A stretch of 64,000 nucleotides of DNA from Sipunculus nudus (Eukaryota > Annelida > Sipuncula > Golfingiida > Sipunculidae). Location: the NCBI GenBank assembly GCA_026874595.1, contig CM049318.1, positions 57,632,250-57,696,249 on the forward strand. The letters are read 5' to 3'. Of this stretch, positions 47,237 to 61,300 are shown in pieces. Position 1 is the first letter of the stretch. Every line of letters starts with the position of its first letter. The notes under the pieces are model-generated. The model saw nothing but the letters and a program-made list of their open reading frames with translations. It searched no databases and had not been told where the DNA came from. Both the position numbers and the translations under genes were made by a program.

Positions 47237-49037
47237 GGTACGGACTAAAACTTGGATGTCACATGTCACATGCCATAGTTTGTGGACAAAAACCTGGATG
47301 CCACATGTCACATGCCAAAATGCGGATATTGGAAGCAGGAAGCCAATATTGAGGGTTGAGACATCGGATGCCCAACTGCTTTAAATTTATAATATGATAA
47401 AAAACGCGATCAGTGTTTCTAAAATACCTTAATTAAAGAAATTCAGAATTTTGGAGTTTTTAAACCATTAGTTAGAATCTTGGACACGCAATATTTTATC
47501 AATAAAATATATAGAAAAAAGTAAACATTTGAAAGTTGTAAAATTTTTTTATTGTAACTTTATCACAGAATATAAAACATGAAATATTTTTATTTTATAT
47601 CACAAATATCTATCAAAATTATGTACAGGTAAAATGGAAAATGATTAAAAGTTGAAGCACTGAGCGTGAAGCTGATGCATTCACTTACACATAAACACAT
47701 GTACAAACACTAAATATATATATATATAAAATATATATATATATATATATATACACACAATTTTACTTATATCTTTTATATAAATATATCAATATGTATA
47801 TATTGAATATGCGTACAAACACGTATACATGAATATAGTCAACTGTAGAAACATGAATCATATACAATGTACCAGTCAAATATTTTACATGATGCCTTTT
47901 TCGCACAACCATGAAACATCCATTATATTGAATGGATCAACTCTGCCACATTCACAATGGCACAAAATTTCACGGCCAGAAATTTTAAGCATAAATAATT
48001 TGGGAGATTACATACACAATTTATACTAACAGTGTGGACTTTTGGACGGATATATAAATTTGTTTTTCGAGTCACTTTCGGAAACGGTTCAAATAAGATT
48101 TTCTCAGAACATTTTTGGGAATTTGTTAATGAATTATAATTATAATAAACCTGTTTCTGATTGAAAAAATTCAAAATAATATGTATTTAATTCTTAATTT
48201 ATTCAATCCAAAAACTCACGTATTATTTGTCTTAAATATTATATTATGCAACTCATTGAAAATTTAATATTTTATATGTCTGTTTGTGTGCATATGTGTG
48301 CGTATATATGTTTGCTTGGGTACCTTGAAAATTTAATATTGTATATGTCTGTTTGTGTGTATATGTGTGTGTATATATGTCTGCATGGGTACCTTGCATA
48401 TATATTTATTTATTAATTTATTCAATCCAAAAACTCACGTATTATATGTCTAAAATATTATATTATGCAACTCATTTATTTTTAATATAAAACATGAAGA
48501 GGACTGAACCTGTTCAAGAAAACCTTTATTTGCAAAATATAAAAGGATACACATAAAGAAACATAATAAACTGGTGCACTTCAATTGTATGACTGTGAAA
48601 ACAAAACTAAATAAATTGAGAGAATTTCAGCTTGGGATTTGCAGTACTTGGGCATCTTTTAACAGGCTGTATTTCTGAGTTGGCACTTTTGCAACAATTA
48701 AACTCACCATAACTGCAAAATACTTGCATATCACTTGACAATTGGCTGACGTCGGGATGACGTCCGAGATTAATATCATTTAATAAAATTATTATTAAAC
48801 AATATTAACTCGCGTACCTCAGTATGATAAAAGAAATGTATACGAGGGATTGACATGTGAAGTTTTATCAGTATTTGATGAATGATTATTAAAATATGGC
48901 GAAACTTGTAAAATCGGTGTCCGACATCCGTCGTCCGGGTTTTACACACAGCCTGTGGCATCCAATCACCCGAGCGGCATCCGGTGAGGCATCCGATTTG
49001 GCATGTGACATGTGGCATCCGGGTTTTAGTCCGTACC
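47237..49037. mobile_element. 1.8-kb element with 38-bp terminal inverted repeats
   Basis: Left end starts ggtacggactaaaacttgga; right end finishes gggttttagtccgtacc. The 38-bp arms (47237-47274, 49000-49037) differ at three positions. The left arm is partly repeated at 47283. No transposase ORF. It lies in the predicted first intron of the PWWP gene. Superfamily not recognised. Confidence 0.75.
48193..48480 (+). repeat. Nested direct repeats inside the 1.8-kb element
   Basis: A ~65-bp block (ttaatttattcaatccaaaa through gcaactcatt) occurs at 48193 and 48413. Between them a ~69-bp block (gaaaatttaatatt through gggtacctt) occurs at 48258 and 48327. Confidence 0.8.
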
Positions 49038-49312
49038 CTAAAAAATATAGGTAACATTTATCTTTTTTTTTTACAACATCATTTTGTGTATACACCATAT
49101 ACTATTTTTGCATTTTCCAAGTTGTTTTAGTAAATAAGGAAAATTGTATTGATATTTTAAATGGCATATTAGTATTCAGATTTTATGTATTTTTTATTTG
49201 AATTTGGATAAAATTTTAGGATTTGATTTTATCACAGCTGGACAGAATTTTTGATCATTTTATTAATACATGACAATGTGATGTTTATGGTTTTGTTTCA
49301 GATCAGGGAAAG

Positions 49313-49378
49313 ATGGTATTCCATCAAGGTGACAGAGTTTTTGCCAAAATCAAGGGTTACCCTCACTGGCCTGCCAGG
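49313..49378 (+). CDS. PWWP gene exon, start of PWWP1
   Basis: Residues 1-22, [20 protein letters not shown] then AR. The ATG follows 11 nt of leader after acceptor gtttcag. Donor gtatgt. Confidence 0.92.
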
Positions 49379-52300
49379 GTATGTAAGATCATATGCTTTA
49401 AAATCATATCCTGTTCTGAAAACAGTTGATCAATACTTAAAATTAGTTTTTATTTGACAGATGTTTGTTTAATTTTTTTTCAAGGGCTTGTATGAAGTCT
49501 GTATTTAAAGAGAGATCTAAGGAATGGAAAGATCATCAAGTTCTTTAGCAATTTTCTTTCTAATACTATGTTTTACCCAATAAGGTGTGTTATTATTACA
49601 GTTGTATTTCTTTACTTTAAGCAAATATTGTATCCACAGGTAGAAGAGCTGTTGGAAACTAGCACAGCTTCAAAGAAGAAGAAATACAAAATTTTCTTTT
49701 ATGGAACATTTGAGATGTAAGTATATCCCCATTTTATATCAGACATGAATCAGAATATGAAACAATAACCAACAAAAATTTAACAAAGTTTTTCCCTTGA
49801 AAGGTAACCAACAGGTTCCAAAGACTTACTCCTTGCATAAAATTTGAAACATGCTCAATGAAGATTTGTTGCATGAAATAAACAAAGTTTGAAACCTCAG
49901 GTTATTAAGGATAGAATTAAAGCCAGCTTTTCAGCTACCTAATTTGCAGTATGGGATTTCTGGATTTGTGCTGGATACAAAGTGATTTATTGCAGGAAAT
50001 TCCTGCTGAAAAAAGCTTTGATAGTGCCCCCCTTCTGGGGTGTATTTTGTAAGTCTGTTTATAAGGCTGTTGGTGAACATGGTATAAATGTCAATGTTGA
50101 CAAACTGAAAAATCATGTGGCAGAGGCTGGCTGATTAGGCATGTGCAGAGCAAGAAGTTCACCAGTTGTTGGAAGTGAGAGCATGTGAAGCAGTGGCATC
50201 TGTTGTCATTTGAAAACACTAATTTGTCTGTTTTGTTGCCAGATATTTAATATGTTTGGATTATGATTGGTGACCATTTTAGTGAGCCCCCGTATGTTAT
50301 AAGCACTTCAAACTAAATGAAACAACATGTACTATGAGATTTGCGCCTTTTGGCTCACTATTACAAAAGGTTCAAAATATTACCTTTATTTGATATATAT
50401 AAGATAATTGAATTGGACCCTTGAATGTTTACTTTTTATAAAAATCTGGGCATCATTGGTCCTTACTTGTTCCACATCCATAAATGCAAAATATGAAAGC
50501 AGGGGGTCTGTCACAACCATACGTGCCTATTCATTGATCACAAAAAAGTAGTTGACCTAAAAGAAAAATTTGATGAACAGGTATTTCTCTTGGTGGCATG
50601 GAAAATCTAGCTATTTTGCCAGTTTGAATAAAGATTAAATAGAATTAAACTAAATCAACATGCACTAAACAGTTGTTCTATTCAAATAGTTGATTTTGTT
50701 CAGCACATTTGCCCCATTGTGTGCATTTTATATTTGACTGGTAGCTTGTGATGCACAAGCTCACCGGATGTGTCGCACAAACTCCTAAAAAAATCTGTGT
50801 AGTAAACAGTAGTGGTAGGAATTTGTTTTAAAATTATAATCCATGATTGTAAAATAAAAACAACCGATGATCGATTGTTAATCAGTTGGCAGAGCTTAAA
50901 TTTATTCCTCTAAAAAATACCAGCTGAAAACGGCACCTGGTACAAGACAATTTTTTTTTGTAGAATTTGACGTTACTTAACATGGTTTAAGTTGGCTGAA
51001 GCTTAAGGTTACCTAAGTTTAAAAAGATGATTTTATTTTAATTATATTTGTGGGAGTTCATGTTGCGACCAGACTTATTAATGTATCATTTCTGTACAGA
51101 GGCCACATTCTGGAGAAGGACCTATTCCCATATCAGGAGTATAAGGAACAGTTTAACAAGAAAAGATCACTGAAAGGTTATAATGAAGGTCTGATACAGA
51201 TCGAGGAGCAGCCAGACATTACAGGAAAACAGGCAAGTACTAGAGCTGTAACAATGTGTCATATAATCGCTGCATTGAACCTAAGCCAGTTGTTAATCTG
51301 TAATTGAAACAGGCATGAAATAATGGATTAATTTCAAAAATTGAATTTTCATTCATTTTTAGCTCAGCTGACTATAAATCATCTGAGCTATAGTCGTGGT
51401 CCATTGTCCGTCGGCCGTCCGTCCGGTAACAAGGGCACGTTTTGAAACCGTTGGACCCACGATTCCAAAATTTTGCATACCATGAGATGTCCCCAAAATC
51501 TCCTACCATACCGAAAATTGGGTCATTAGGACTTCCTTCGAGATATTAAGGAAAAACCTCCGTTTTCCATAAAAAAGCCATTGTTACACTTCAAGGCTGC
51601 CTAATATCAAAACCACCAATCTGTTTTTGATCATATTTAGTATTTATATTCTTCCATACATTTTCTATAAACATACAAAAATTTAGATCAGTGTTATGTA
51701 TTATTTTGAAGTTATGGGCCAAAATATAATGCAATTTTTAAAAAATCAGGAAATATATTTACTCACCTGACATGAGAATTGCTGAAGTTAGAGACTTTTT
51801 TTCAGGAATATAACTTTATTTAATCAAGATTCAATTGTTTACCCAAAATTAGATCTAAATTTTGCATATTTTTCAAGTTATTAGCATAAATAAAAAATCA
51901 ATACCTTAAATTTTGTCCAACTTTGGCAATGGCACGTTTTTTCCCTGTAAGCACTGTTGATTTAATTTTCACAGGATATATACATAAGGATTTAATCTTT
52001 TAAAATCCGAAATTTCAAAGGAATTGATTGAAAAGAGTAGCTTTAATTCAAGTTTTCATACACCATGTCAAGTTTTGTTTACATCTAGCCCACCTAGTAG
52101 TACAGCCTTCACTTGCATTATGTAATCCACCCCAGCTTGGTCATTACCAGCAGGCTTCCTCTCTGCCCTGCACTCCCCCCCCCCCCCCCCCCCCACCCCC
52201 AGATGGTGCATAAACTTGATGAATATTATTATTTTCTGTATTTGATTCATTCTTATTCTAGGCTATGCTACATTTTAGATTTTGTATTGTACCACCAGGG

Positions 52301-55300
52301 GTACAATGATTTAAGTGCACATTTAATTGTGTCCACAAAGTGGTGAATTGCTATGAAAGTGTGGATGTTCATCAGATAAGTAATTCCTTACTTCAGAAGA
52401 GTAAAAACTTCACCAGGTGTGAAATTGACTATTAATTCCAGTAATAAATTAAAGCTGAGATAGTAATTAGCACAATGATATTGTTTGTTGATCATTCAAC
52501 CAACAGTGTGTATACTTTATTTGAAAAGATGTTTTATTTAATCAGATTTACTGAATCTTTTATATTATCTCGGTGAATAAAATTAAGCATGTACTGAAAA
52601 CTCCAATGTGCAAAACTTTTTATTAGTGATTCAAGGAATAAACTTGTAGATGCCATGTTGTGGGATTATTTTCTTTTAAATTCAGCATAAACATTTGTGA
52701 TTTAAAAATAATAAAATATATGTGTATGCATAATATGACCCAATATGAGCTACACTCTGGATGTATAATGATTGCAACTTTTTCAACAATTCTAATATTT
52801 TAACTTATATTTTCAGTTTTTTTACTCTGGATATATAATGATTGCAACTTTTGCAATAATTCTAATATTTGAACTTATATTTTTTCAGTTTTTTTTTACT
52901 AAAAATTTATAAAACTTGTAAAAAAATGATTCAGATAAAAACTTTTAATGGAAAAAGTGGAAATGCTAAAAAATAGGCTTATATATAAACTTAAATGAAT
53001 TATTCCCTTGAAAGTGAAATAAAGGTATTAGTCCATTCTGTCCTCTTGCCTGTCCATCTATAAATTTCATATGCATCACAGTATCTCAAAACTTTTACTG
53101 TTTTTCTTCATGACAGTCTTGTCAAAGTATTAGTTTGCAATCATATATTTAGAACTTTACTATAACAAAGTAGGAGGGCCCCTTTCCTCTTAGCTTCTCA
53201 TATTCTTATATAAATGAAAAACATTACAATAGAATATTTTGCATATTTTGCATTTGCAAAAATTTCAAACTTCAGCTGAGCGCCGTGACCCATGGGTCCC
53301 TTGTCATACATTTTCGGTCTCTAGCTCTTACTTAGGAACAGATAAACAGCATACATGATGAAATAGCACTATTATTAAACATAGAAAGTCACCTTATATC
53401 CTTGAATCCTTCAATAAATGTTAGCACAATAATGGATGGGAAAATGTAAATATTACTTGGTCTGCATAAATTCTCAGGTTTATAATAATCTTAATCTTAC
53501 AGCATCATATGGGATGACAATATTCTGACAGAGTATTGTCACTGTATGCAATAATTGAATCGAGAATTGAATTGAAAGGCAATAACTGATAAAAGAATTG
53601 AATCAAAATTCATTGATAAAAAGAATTGATGGGCCGATGATCAATTATAATGAGTGATCAGTCGGTTAATGCAAACATATTTGATCATCAATCTTGCATT
53701 GCAATAATCGATTTCCAAATTTTACACATAACTTATGCTTTGTAATATAGAAATACATGCTCGCATTAAGGTCTCTAGAAAACTTGCAAAGTCTCTAAAA
53801 AACTAATAATTTATAACTTAAGAACCTTACATCACACACATAGGATATAGAATTATCAATATTCTAGTGATTATGTATGTCTATATGTCAGTTGAGATGA
53901 TGTATAGGTCTGTATATGGTAAGAAATTTAATACTCTTACAAGACCAATTAATTAAGATTATCTGGCAGTAGAAGTCAACCAATATTTACTTTATAACTG
54001 ATCATGAAATTACAGCTGATTCCCAACAATGCTGTCATGGGGGGGGGTGTCATTCAAGTGTAACATTCTGTAAATTTTTTTTATCACATTTCAGTCCAAC
54101 GGGTAGCTGATTAACTGACCACTAACCAATGAGTTTCACGTTGCATGTATTGCCAGTGCTGGGCCGTTGACTAATCTTAAAATGACGGAGGTTGTTAGTT
54201 AATGTTGGACTTTTTGTTTATTAGTCCTATATAGCGCTTCGATACAGGGACATCTGGCAATAACAATACAGTATTCGACTTTGTGCTAAATAATAATTTC
54301 CCTATTCTTCTCAATCAGTAAACATTGATTTCATATTCATAAATTTACTTTTTGTGAAAATCTCAGATAAAGATTCATAACTTCTGTTCTCAATTTTAAT
54401 TTTGATTATTAGTGTCCAGATAAGCAGTGTCTGCATAAATGACACTCTACTGTATGCTATACACATTGTACTTGTAGATCTCCCATTTTAACATCAGGCA
54501 TCAAGGACTTATAATCAAACTTGCTATTCTCCTATAAATACTGATATCGCTAAATGACAGAATTTATACCCACAGAATGAAGTCCAGCATGCTACTGCTA
54601 GCAGTAAAACACCAGATAAAAAATCAGAGGAGTCTGTCAACCACCAGAAGAAAGCAAATGTGGGTGTTCAACCAAGGAAGAGAAAGATGCAAGTAATCCC
54701 AGAGGAGGTACGGTTCTGTCATTGTTTGCGAGAGGTTCACATATAAATGCTCTCATGGCAAGAGAATGTTTTTCCAGCTTCTGTGGCTCAGGGGCAAAGC
54801 ACAGGACTCAAAGCCGGGAGGTTGTGAGCTGAATCTCAGCCAAGGCAGTGGGGTTTTTTCACGGTCAGCCTTGCAGGCTTATAAGGAAGGCCGTGCCCAA
54901 CAGCTGTGTTTCACTCACAAACATGGGCATTTATCGAGGGTACCTCTGTGAGTGACCCAGCAATGAGTCACTGAGTCTGAAACCAGAATTGAATTCTGCA
55001 GATGTACTTATACTTAGTTAAGCTTGCATTAAAAAAAGGTATTTACTTAAAAAAAAAAAAAAGAGGATGTTGTGCTGTTTGTCCTAGCCGTGGGTAAAGA
55101 TAGCTAGATAAGCATGCACCATATACAGTGAAACCTGTGTAATAAGACCATGTTTGAGACTGGCCAAAAGTGGTCTCTTATAAAACAGGTCAGTTATTAC
55201 CAATATGATGATTTTGGTTTGTTAAGGATGGTCTCCATGGACATGTAGCTATAATATGAAATACGTTGTGTTTTAGACAATTTTTATTGGACCACATCGC

Positions 55301-58300
55301 ACACTAAAACATGTTTACAGCATTTGATGACTTCTTATTTTCTCAACTGGAAAGCAAAGTGCCAAAAGGTACAAAATAAGAAGCTTAAATTGATAAAAAA
55401 TATCCTGGGTTACAATATATGAAAGAGAAATGAGATATTGATATTTTCTCTAAGTGTATCGACCCTGTTAAAAAGTCATCTTTGTTAATGTTAAATTTCC
55501 AGATATTCCAAAGACATATCATTTATGAGGATCTGCTTTGCTTTCCTTTACTTATGATTAGCATAAAAAAGCTGTATAAGTGACTATGTGACATATTACA
55601 GGGCATTATTTGTATAATAAGTTGATAATCATTGACAAATCCTGATTTGGGCAGGATCCTTGTGATGAGGGTACGGAGGCTGGTGATGTGGAGGAGGAAG
55701 AGGAATCAACTGGTGGGTGTATCAAAGTCAGACTCCCAAATCTTCCCAAACAAAGAAAGATGCAAGCAAAAAAACCACAGGTATGGTGTTAGCCATTAAA
55801 AAAATGACTTGGTAGTCATCCCGGATAGTCTGATATGGCCTGTTTGAGTCATTACAGTAGTCATGCCAAAAAATTCAGTGCAACAGTCATCCACACTTAT
55901 CACAAATTCACAGTCATATCTCTGTAATCTTAAAATTAAGCAGTGGGTTTCATAAGAAATTAATTTGAGAAAAGGGAATCTAAAAAGTGAAGTAAAAGTC
56001 CCATCATTTGGTATGGTGACCTCCTTAATTTCCTGTGCTTCTTATTTCACTGTCAATCTCATAACTCATGGATAAATGGGGTCAGAAAGTCATCAAACAT
56101 GCGAGGAGATTTACCAGTATGTTGACTTATAAGAGAATCTCTTTTGGGCATGGTCTGTGTTTTTATAAAATACTCTGATACATTTAACTGTTGGTCTGGT
56201 TTACTCTTACTAACAGAATACTTGTAAGCAGTATAGCTTTTTCATTAAGACAAAATAACTTGCTTCTTCATCAATATTTTCAACACCATTTGCAAGGATA
56301 ACATATATAAGACATCAGTGAGGCTACTGTTTCAATGACTGTTATCTGTGCAAATAGGGTGTCTTATATAAGAAAGTTTTATTTCCAGGTTAATTTTTAT
56401 ACACTGTCTATGATGAGACATATTATGGTATACCCAAGGCCATCCGTCTGTCTGTCCGTCCATTAACTTAAAGTTTCACTGCGATAATTTACCAGGTTTT
56501 GATGGATTTTCACAAAACGCACCATAACTGGTACTTAACAATAGATTATCACGCCCTTGTTGGATAATAGGCAAGATCCATGCATATTTAATGTAGTCAG
56601 AGGTCACAAAGCTATTATGTGGTGCTGCTGCGATAACTAAACAGGAATATGATGGGTTTTTATGAAACAACAGAAATATTAAACAATAATATATCTCGCC
56701 TAATTATGATTCCTGGCAAAATCCATGCATATTTAATGAGGTCAGAGGTCACCAGACTTTGGTGGTCCAGTGATGACAAACCAAAAATCTGACAGATATT
56801 CATGAAACTCTTTCTAAATATTCACTTATACATTTTCATTGAATTTAATTCTCAGCAAATTTCACACATATTTAATGAAGTCAGAGGTCATGAGACATAA
56901 GACGGGCATATCATGCACATTTGCGGTGCCCTTGTTAAAAAATATTGTCTCTGAAAATATCATGAATTTCAAACCCTCATGAATATTAATTCAATAGCAG
57001 TGTCTGATTTTCCTTTATAAGTGTTTCTGTTTTTCCCTGACAGGCGGTGGATGAAAACAACAATGATGAACAGAAGACCATCGAGAAATGTGTAATTGCT
57101 GACAAAGGAACTGAATTTTCCCCGGGCGATCGAGTTTTTGCCAAACTACGAGGTTATCCACACTGGCCTGCCAGGGTAAGAAATTCACTGAATGTAACAA
57201 TATAGGTGTGGGGCTGGAATGATATATCATTGAAAAATATATACATTTATTAGTGGTAGGAATTGGCTTTAAAATCATTATCTATTGATTCACCTGAAAG
57301 TTTGTACTTTTACAGGTTGACCGTCTTCTGCATATCCCTCATTCAACTGTCATCAAGTACCAAGTGATGTTTTATGGAACTTATGAAATGTGAGTAGTGT
57401 AAACCTTTTTGCAGTCGTCACCAGGCCTACTTAACACCCGGATATAAAATAAAAGGAAAGTTATGCTACTGCCCTGAAACATACCAGTAGTCCAAAACCG
57501 GACTGGATTTATTTAGAATGTATATACTTAGTGAAGCTAACATTAAAAATAGAGGCGGTTGCTTCCAACAAATTATTTTAAAAAAATTGTGATGTTCTAT
57601 GTTTGCTTATTATAGATTTAGTTTTGAATTTCCCATACTTGTTTATAATACCAGCAATCTTCTTCCTTAGATAAAACATTATATTAACATGGATCATGTT
57701 CTCCTGGATTTTGTGAAGTAGGAGTGCAAACAGCTGCCCAAAAAAGGATTGCAAGTTTGTTTGAACTTTTAAGTATTTATAAACGGAACACTACATATAT
57801 CCTTTAAAAGACAGTAATGCAGCCACAATTAACTTTGTGATAGTTTCCCAGTGTTTTAAATTTTAAGTATATCAGGGACCCTAAAAATAATACTAGCCGA
57901 GGTCTACTTTCAACGAAAAATGATGACTCTCATAAAATCATATATTTCTTTAACTCCAGTGTCATTTGTTAATTGTAGCTTAAAATTTTATTATCTTTTA
58001 ATTAACTGGATTTGTTGATTTTAAAAATTTTGCAAATTTTTTAGTGGACATATTCCTTCTAAAGATCTCTACCTGTATGAAGACTTCAAGTACAAGTTTG
58101 GAAAGAAGAATTCTATCCGGGGCTTCAACAAAGGACTGAATGAAATCGAGAATGATCCTACCATCGCAAGGGACCAGGTAGGTATCATATTCCGATGGAT
58201 ATCTGTGAGATGTAAGGCTGTAATGATGCATTTGTGCACTGATACATCACGATATAAAATAAAAATATGATATCAATGCCAAAGACGTCTCTGAACCTAT

Positions 58301-61300
58301 GGCTGTATCCGCACTTGGTTCCCATCTAAACCGGATTATACTAAACCAGTTTACTATAGTCACTAATTTGTCTGCTTTGCATCCACACTGTAGTTTAGTG
58401 CACTGAACTGCACAGTCTGCCCTGTAAGTCTAAACCAGTTTATACCACTCAATTCGAGCTTGCTGTCCACATTTGGTTTGAATCGGATTCGGGCAACGTC
58501 AAAAGTAGCGATCAAGGCCATTCGCTGAAAATGGACTCGTACGGACTAGAAGCACATTTGCTTCTACACAAGAAAGCGGTGTACAGTAAATAGGACATAT
58601 GTAAACCAGACCACTGTAATCTGCCTTTCAAGTGGACTACAGTAAACAGAACTGGTGCAGATTAGTGGCCTAGTGCAGACAGAGTTAATTGATTCATGAT
58701 CCGGATTATTTGCTAGTGATTTTGCTCATTTGATACGGCCTATAAGTTGATGATATCTGATTATCCATTGGAAAGCAACATCTTATATTTAAAATTGTCT
58801 CTCAGCACCAAGTAAGGCATCTCGGGTAGTAATAGGAAACAAAGGAGTTGAATGGCATCCTGTTGGCTTAGTATTTGGAAAAAAATTTGTATTATAATTC
58901 AGAAATACATATTATGAGAGTAGGCTCATTTAATTTCTGTATACAGCAATCAGAATTTGGCTGAATATTAACATATGTATGTACTGTATTGTGTTGAAAG
59001 TATTTAAGGTGAATTATTTCCGTTATTCCCCTTTTTTGAAGGTATCAGCTACTCGTGCATTATGAAACGTTGCTGAGATGTTCTTGGGCAGTTAAAATTT
59101 GAATTCCTAACGACAGGGATTGCCATCATTGGATGACAGGTATTGGCATGTAATAAGTAATCAAATATAATTTTTTTGTGTGACTATAAGTGATTTGTAT
59201 TGAAATTATCTGATGTGAATGAATTTATGACAGGTGACACCATTAGCTTCAGATGTGGAATCTGATGATGATAACGAGGTGGAGGAGGAGAATGGGGAAG
59301 TTGAAGATGATGACAGTGATTTTGGCGAAGAGAACAAGAAACCAAAGAAACAGAAGCCAGTCAGCCCTGTGCCAGGTCATCAGGTCAGAATGCTCATTAA
59401 ACTTGCTTTGCATACTCTGTTTTAACACCCTTCTCCTCCTAATTTTTGTCAATATTTCTTGAAATATTTACAATTTTTTAGAAAATGACATTTGTCTTTC
59501 TTCACATGTGTAAGTGTTGCAATTTGTAACTATTAAATAAATAATAAAAATTTATGGCCTTCTTTGAAGTAGCCGTGAATACATGACTCATTATAGGCAT
59601 TTATACTGGGCTGGTAAGCCTAATTTAGAGTCGTTATACAAGCCAAATGACAAAAAATTTACAGCCTCGTAGAGCCTTAGAGTGAGTTCCTTGTTGAAGG
59701 ATGTAAAGGCACTCTGACAGCCTGTACGCTGGTTGTAGACTCACTAATGGCGGAGGGCCAAAAATGGCACGATCTGTGAAGTAGCCAGTACCTTTATGTC
59801 CCTGTTTTATCAAAGAGACAAGTGTACCTTATTAATATTTTCTGTTCAGTTTAGCTTTTAATTTAAAAAAAAAAAAACTTATAATAGGCACATTCATTGC
59901 TGGTTCACTGAATCATTAAATGACCATATAACAAGTAAAATTTATATTTTAAGAATGCATTATCAGTAGAGTTTCTCATCTAGATTAAATTCTCAGCAAA
60001 ACCACATATATAATAAGGTATCCTGTATAAATGTTACTTGAATTTCATGCTGTTTTTAGGTGTCAGCACTGAAGCAGGAGCTGTGTGAATATGAGAAGCT
60101 GCGCATGAAGAACCTTGAGGACAACAAAGCTATTGTAAGTAGGATCAAAATTATAAATCTGGTCTCCAGGTGAAAAGTGACATAAAAAGCAAAATATCAT
60201 TAACCCTACCTAAAGCAAACGTTATTTCATCAGGTTATTCTAAGCCCCATGCATGTAAAACCTGGAAGGCAGAAAGCTTAGAATATATTATTCTCAGCAA
60301 ATGGATACATCATTCAGCAGACCGGAAGTTGATGAAAATATATTATTTATATACTGTGGTTGGCTTCATATTCACGAGGCATATGTTTCATGATTTTCCT
60401 ATTATTGTTTCGCAAGGGTTCAATTTTCGTGATCTCACCATAAATTATTCTACACATCTTAATTATTTGGCATTGACCCACCAGAACAAGTGAAAACTAT
60501 GTCCTCAACAAGCAGATGATATGAACTGTCTGATATGATTATGTCAGCCTTTGATATAATTATATATGAATGTTCACATATGTAGATTAGGCGTCTTTTT
60601 ACAAAGGTTTCATTTTCTTGATAATTTCCCCCTCCCGAATATCACAACTTTGATACCCTCGCGAACAAAAAGCCAATCTCAGTATTTTTAAGATTTCTAA
60701 CACACAAAGTTACTGGCTGATTGGAAGATCAGATGACTTTTGATTGTTTATGCAATATGTGTTGTAGTCATGTTTTGTTTAGAAGGGAGAACATGTTGCA
60801 GTGCATTTTACTCAGAAAATTGTTCTCTAAATTAACAGCTGGCGCGATTAATGGAAGATTTGAAGCACATGGCTCCTTTACCAACAGGCAAACCGGCCAA
60901 GGTAGGTACTCTCTCTCTGGAAATTTACACTGAATATGACACACCCATGTATGAACCTATGTAAGCAAGGCCTGGGAGTTCCAATTTATAGATGGAATTA
61001 AGGTTCAAAACTGAAAGATTATTAAGGCACAGAAAGCACACAAACAGAACATCACCTGAAGTATTCCTTCTCTCTTTGCTTCATATTTAAGAATTTGAAA
61101 TGTGAATTCTCAAGAATTATTCCTGGTGTTTGCCACTGTCCTTTACATTCAAAACTCATGAATACTGAAATCAGAGTCCATTGAATTTAAATATCTTTGA
61201 TGATGATTTACAATGCAAAGAACAAAGAAAAAAACACCATGAAAAATATGAAAGTTTCAGGAAATTAAATTGGAAAAGAACTCCCATGGCCTTTGTAAGA

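Noticed and set aside
48193-48480. CRISPR-like array
   Set aside because: Two pairs of nested direct repeats without uniform spacers, in a eukaryotic transposon-like element.
58290-58690. Possible MITE with aaaccagtttac / gtaaacagaactgg blocks
   Set aside because: The inverted similarity is weak and the ends could not be fixed.
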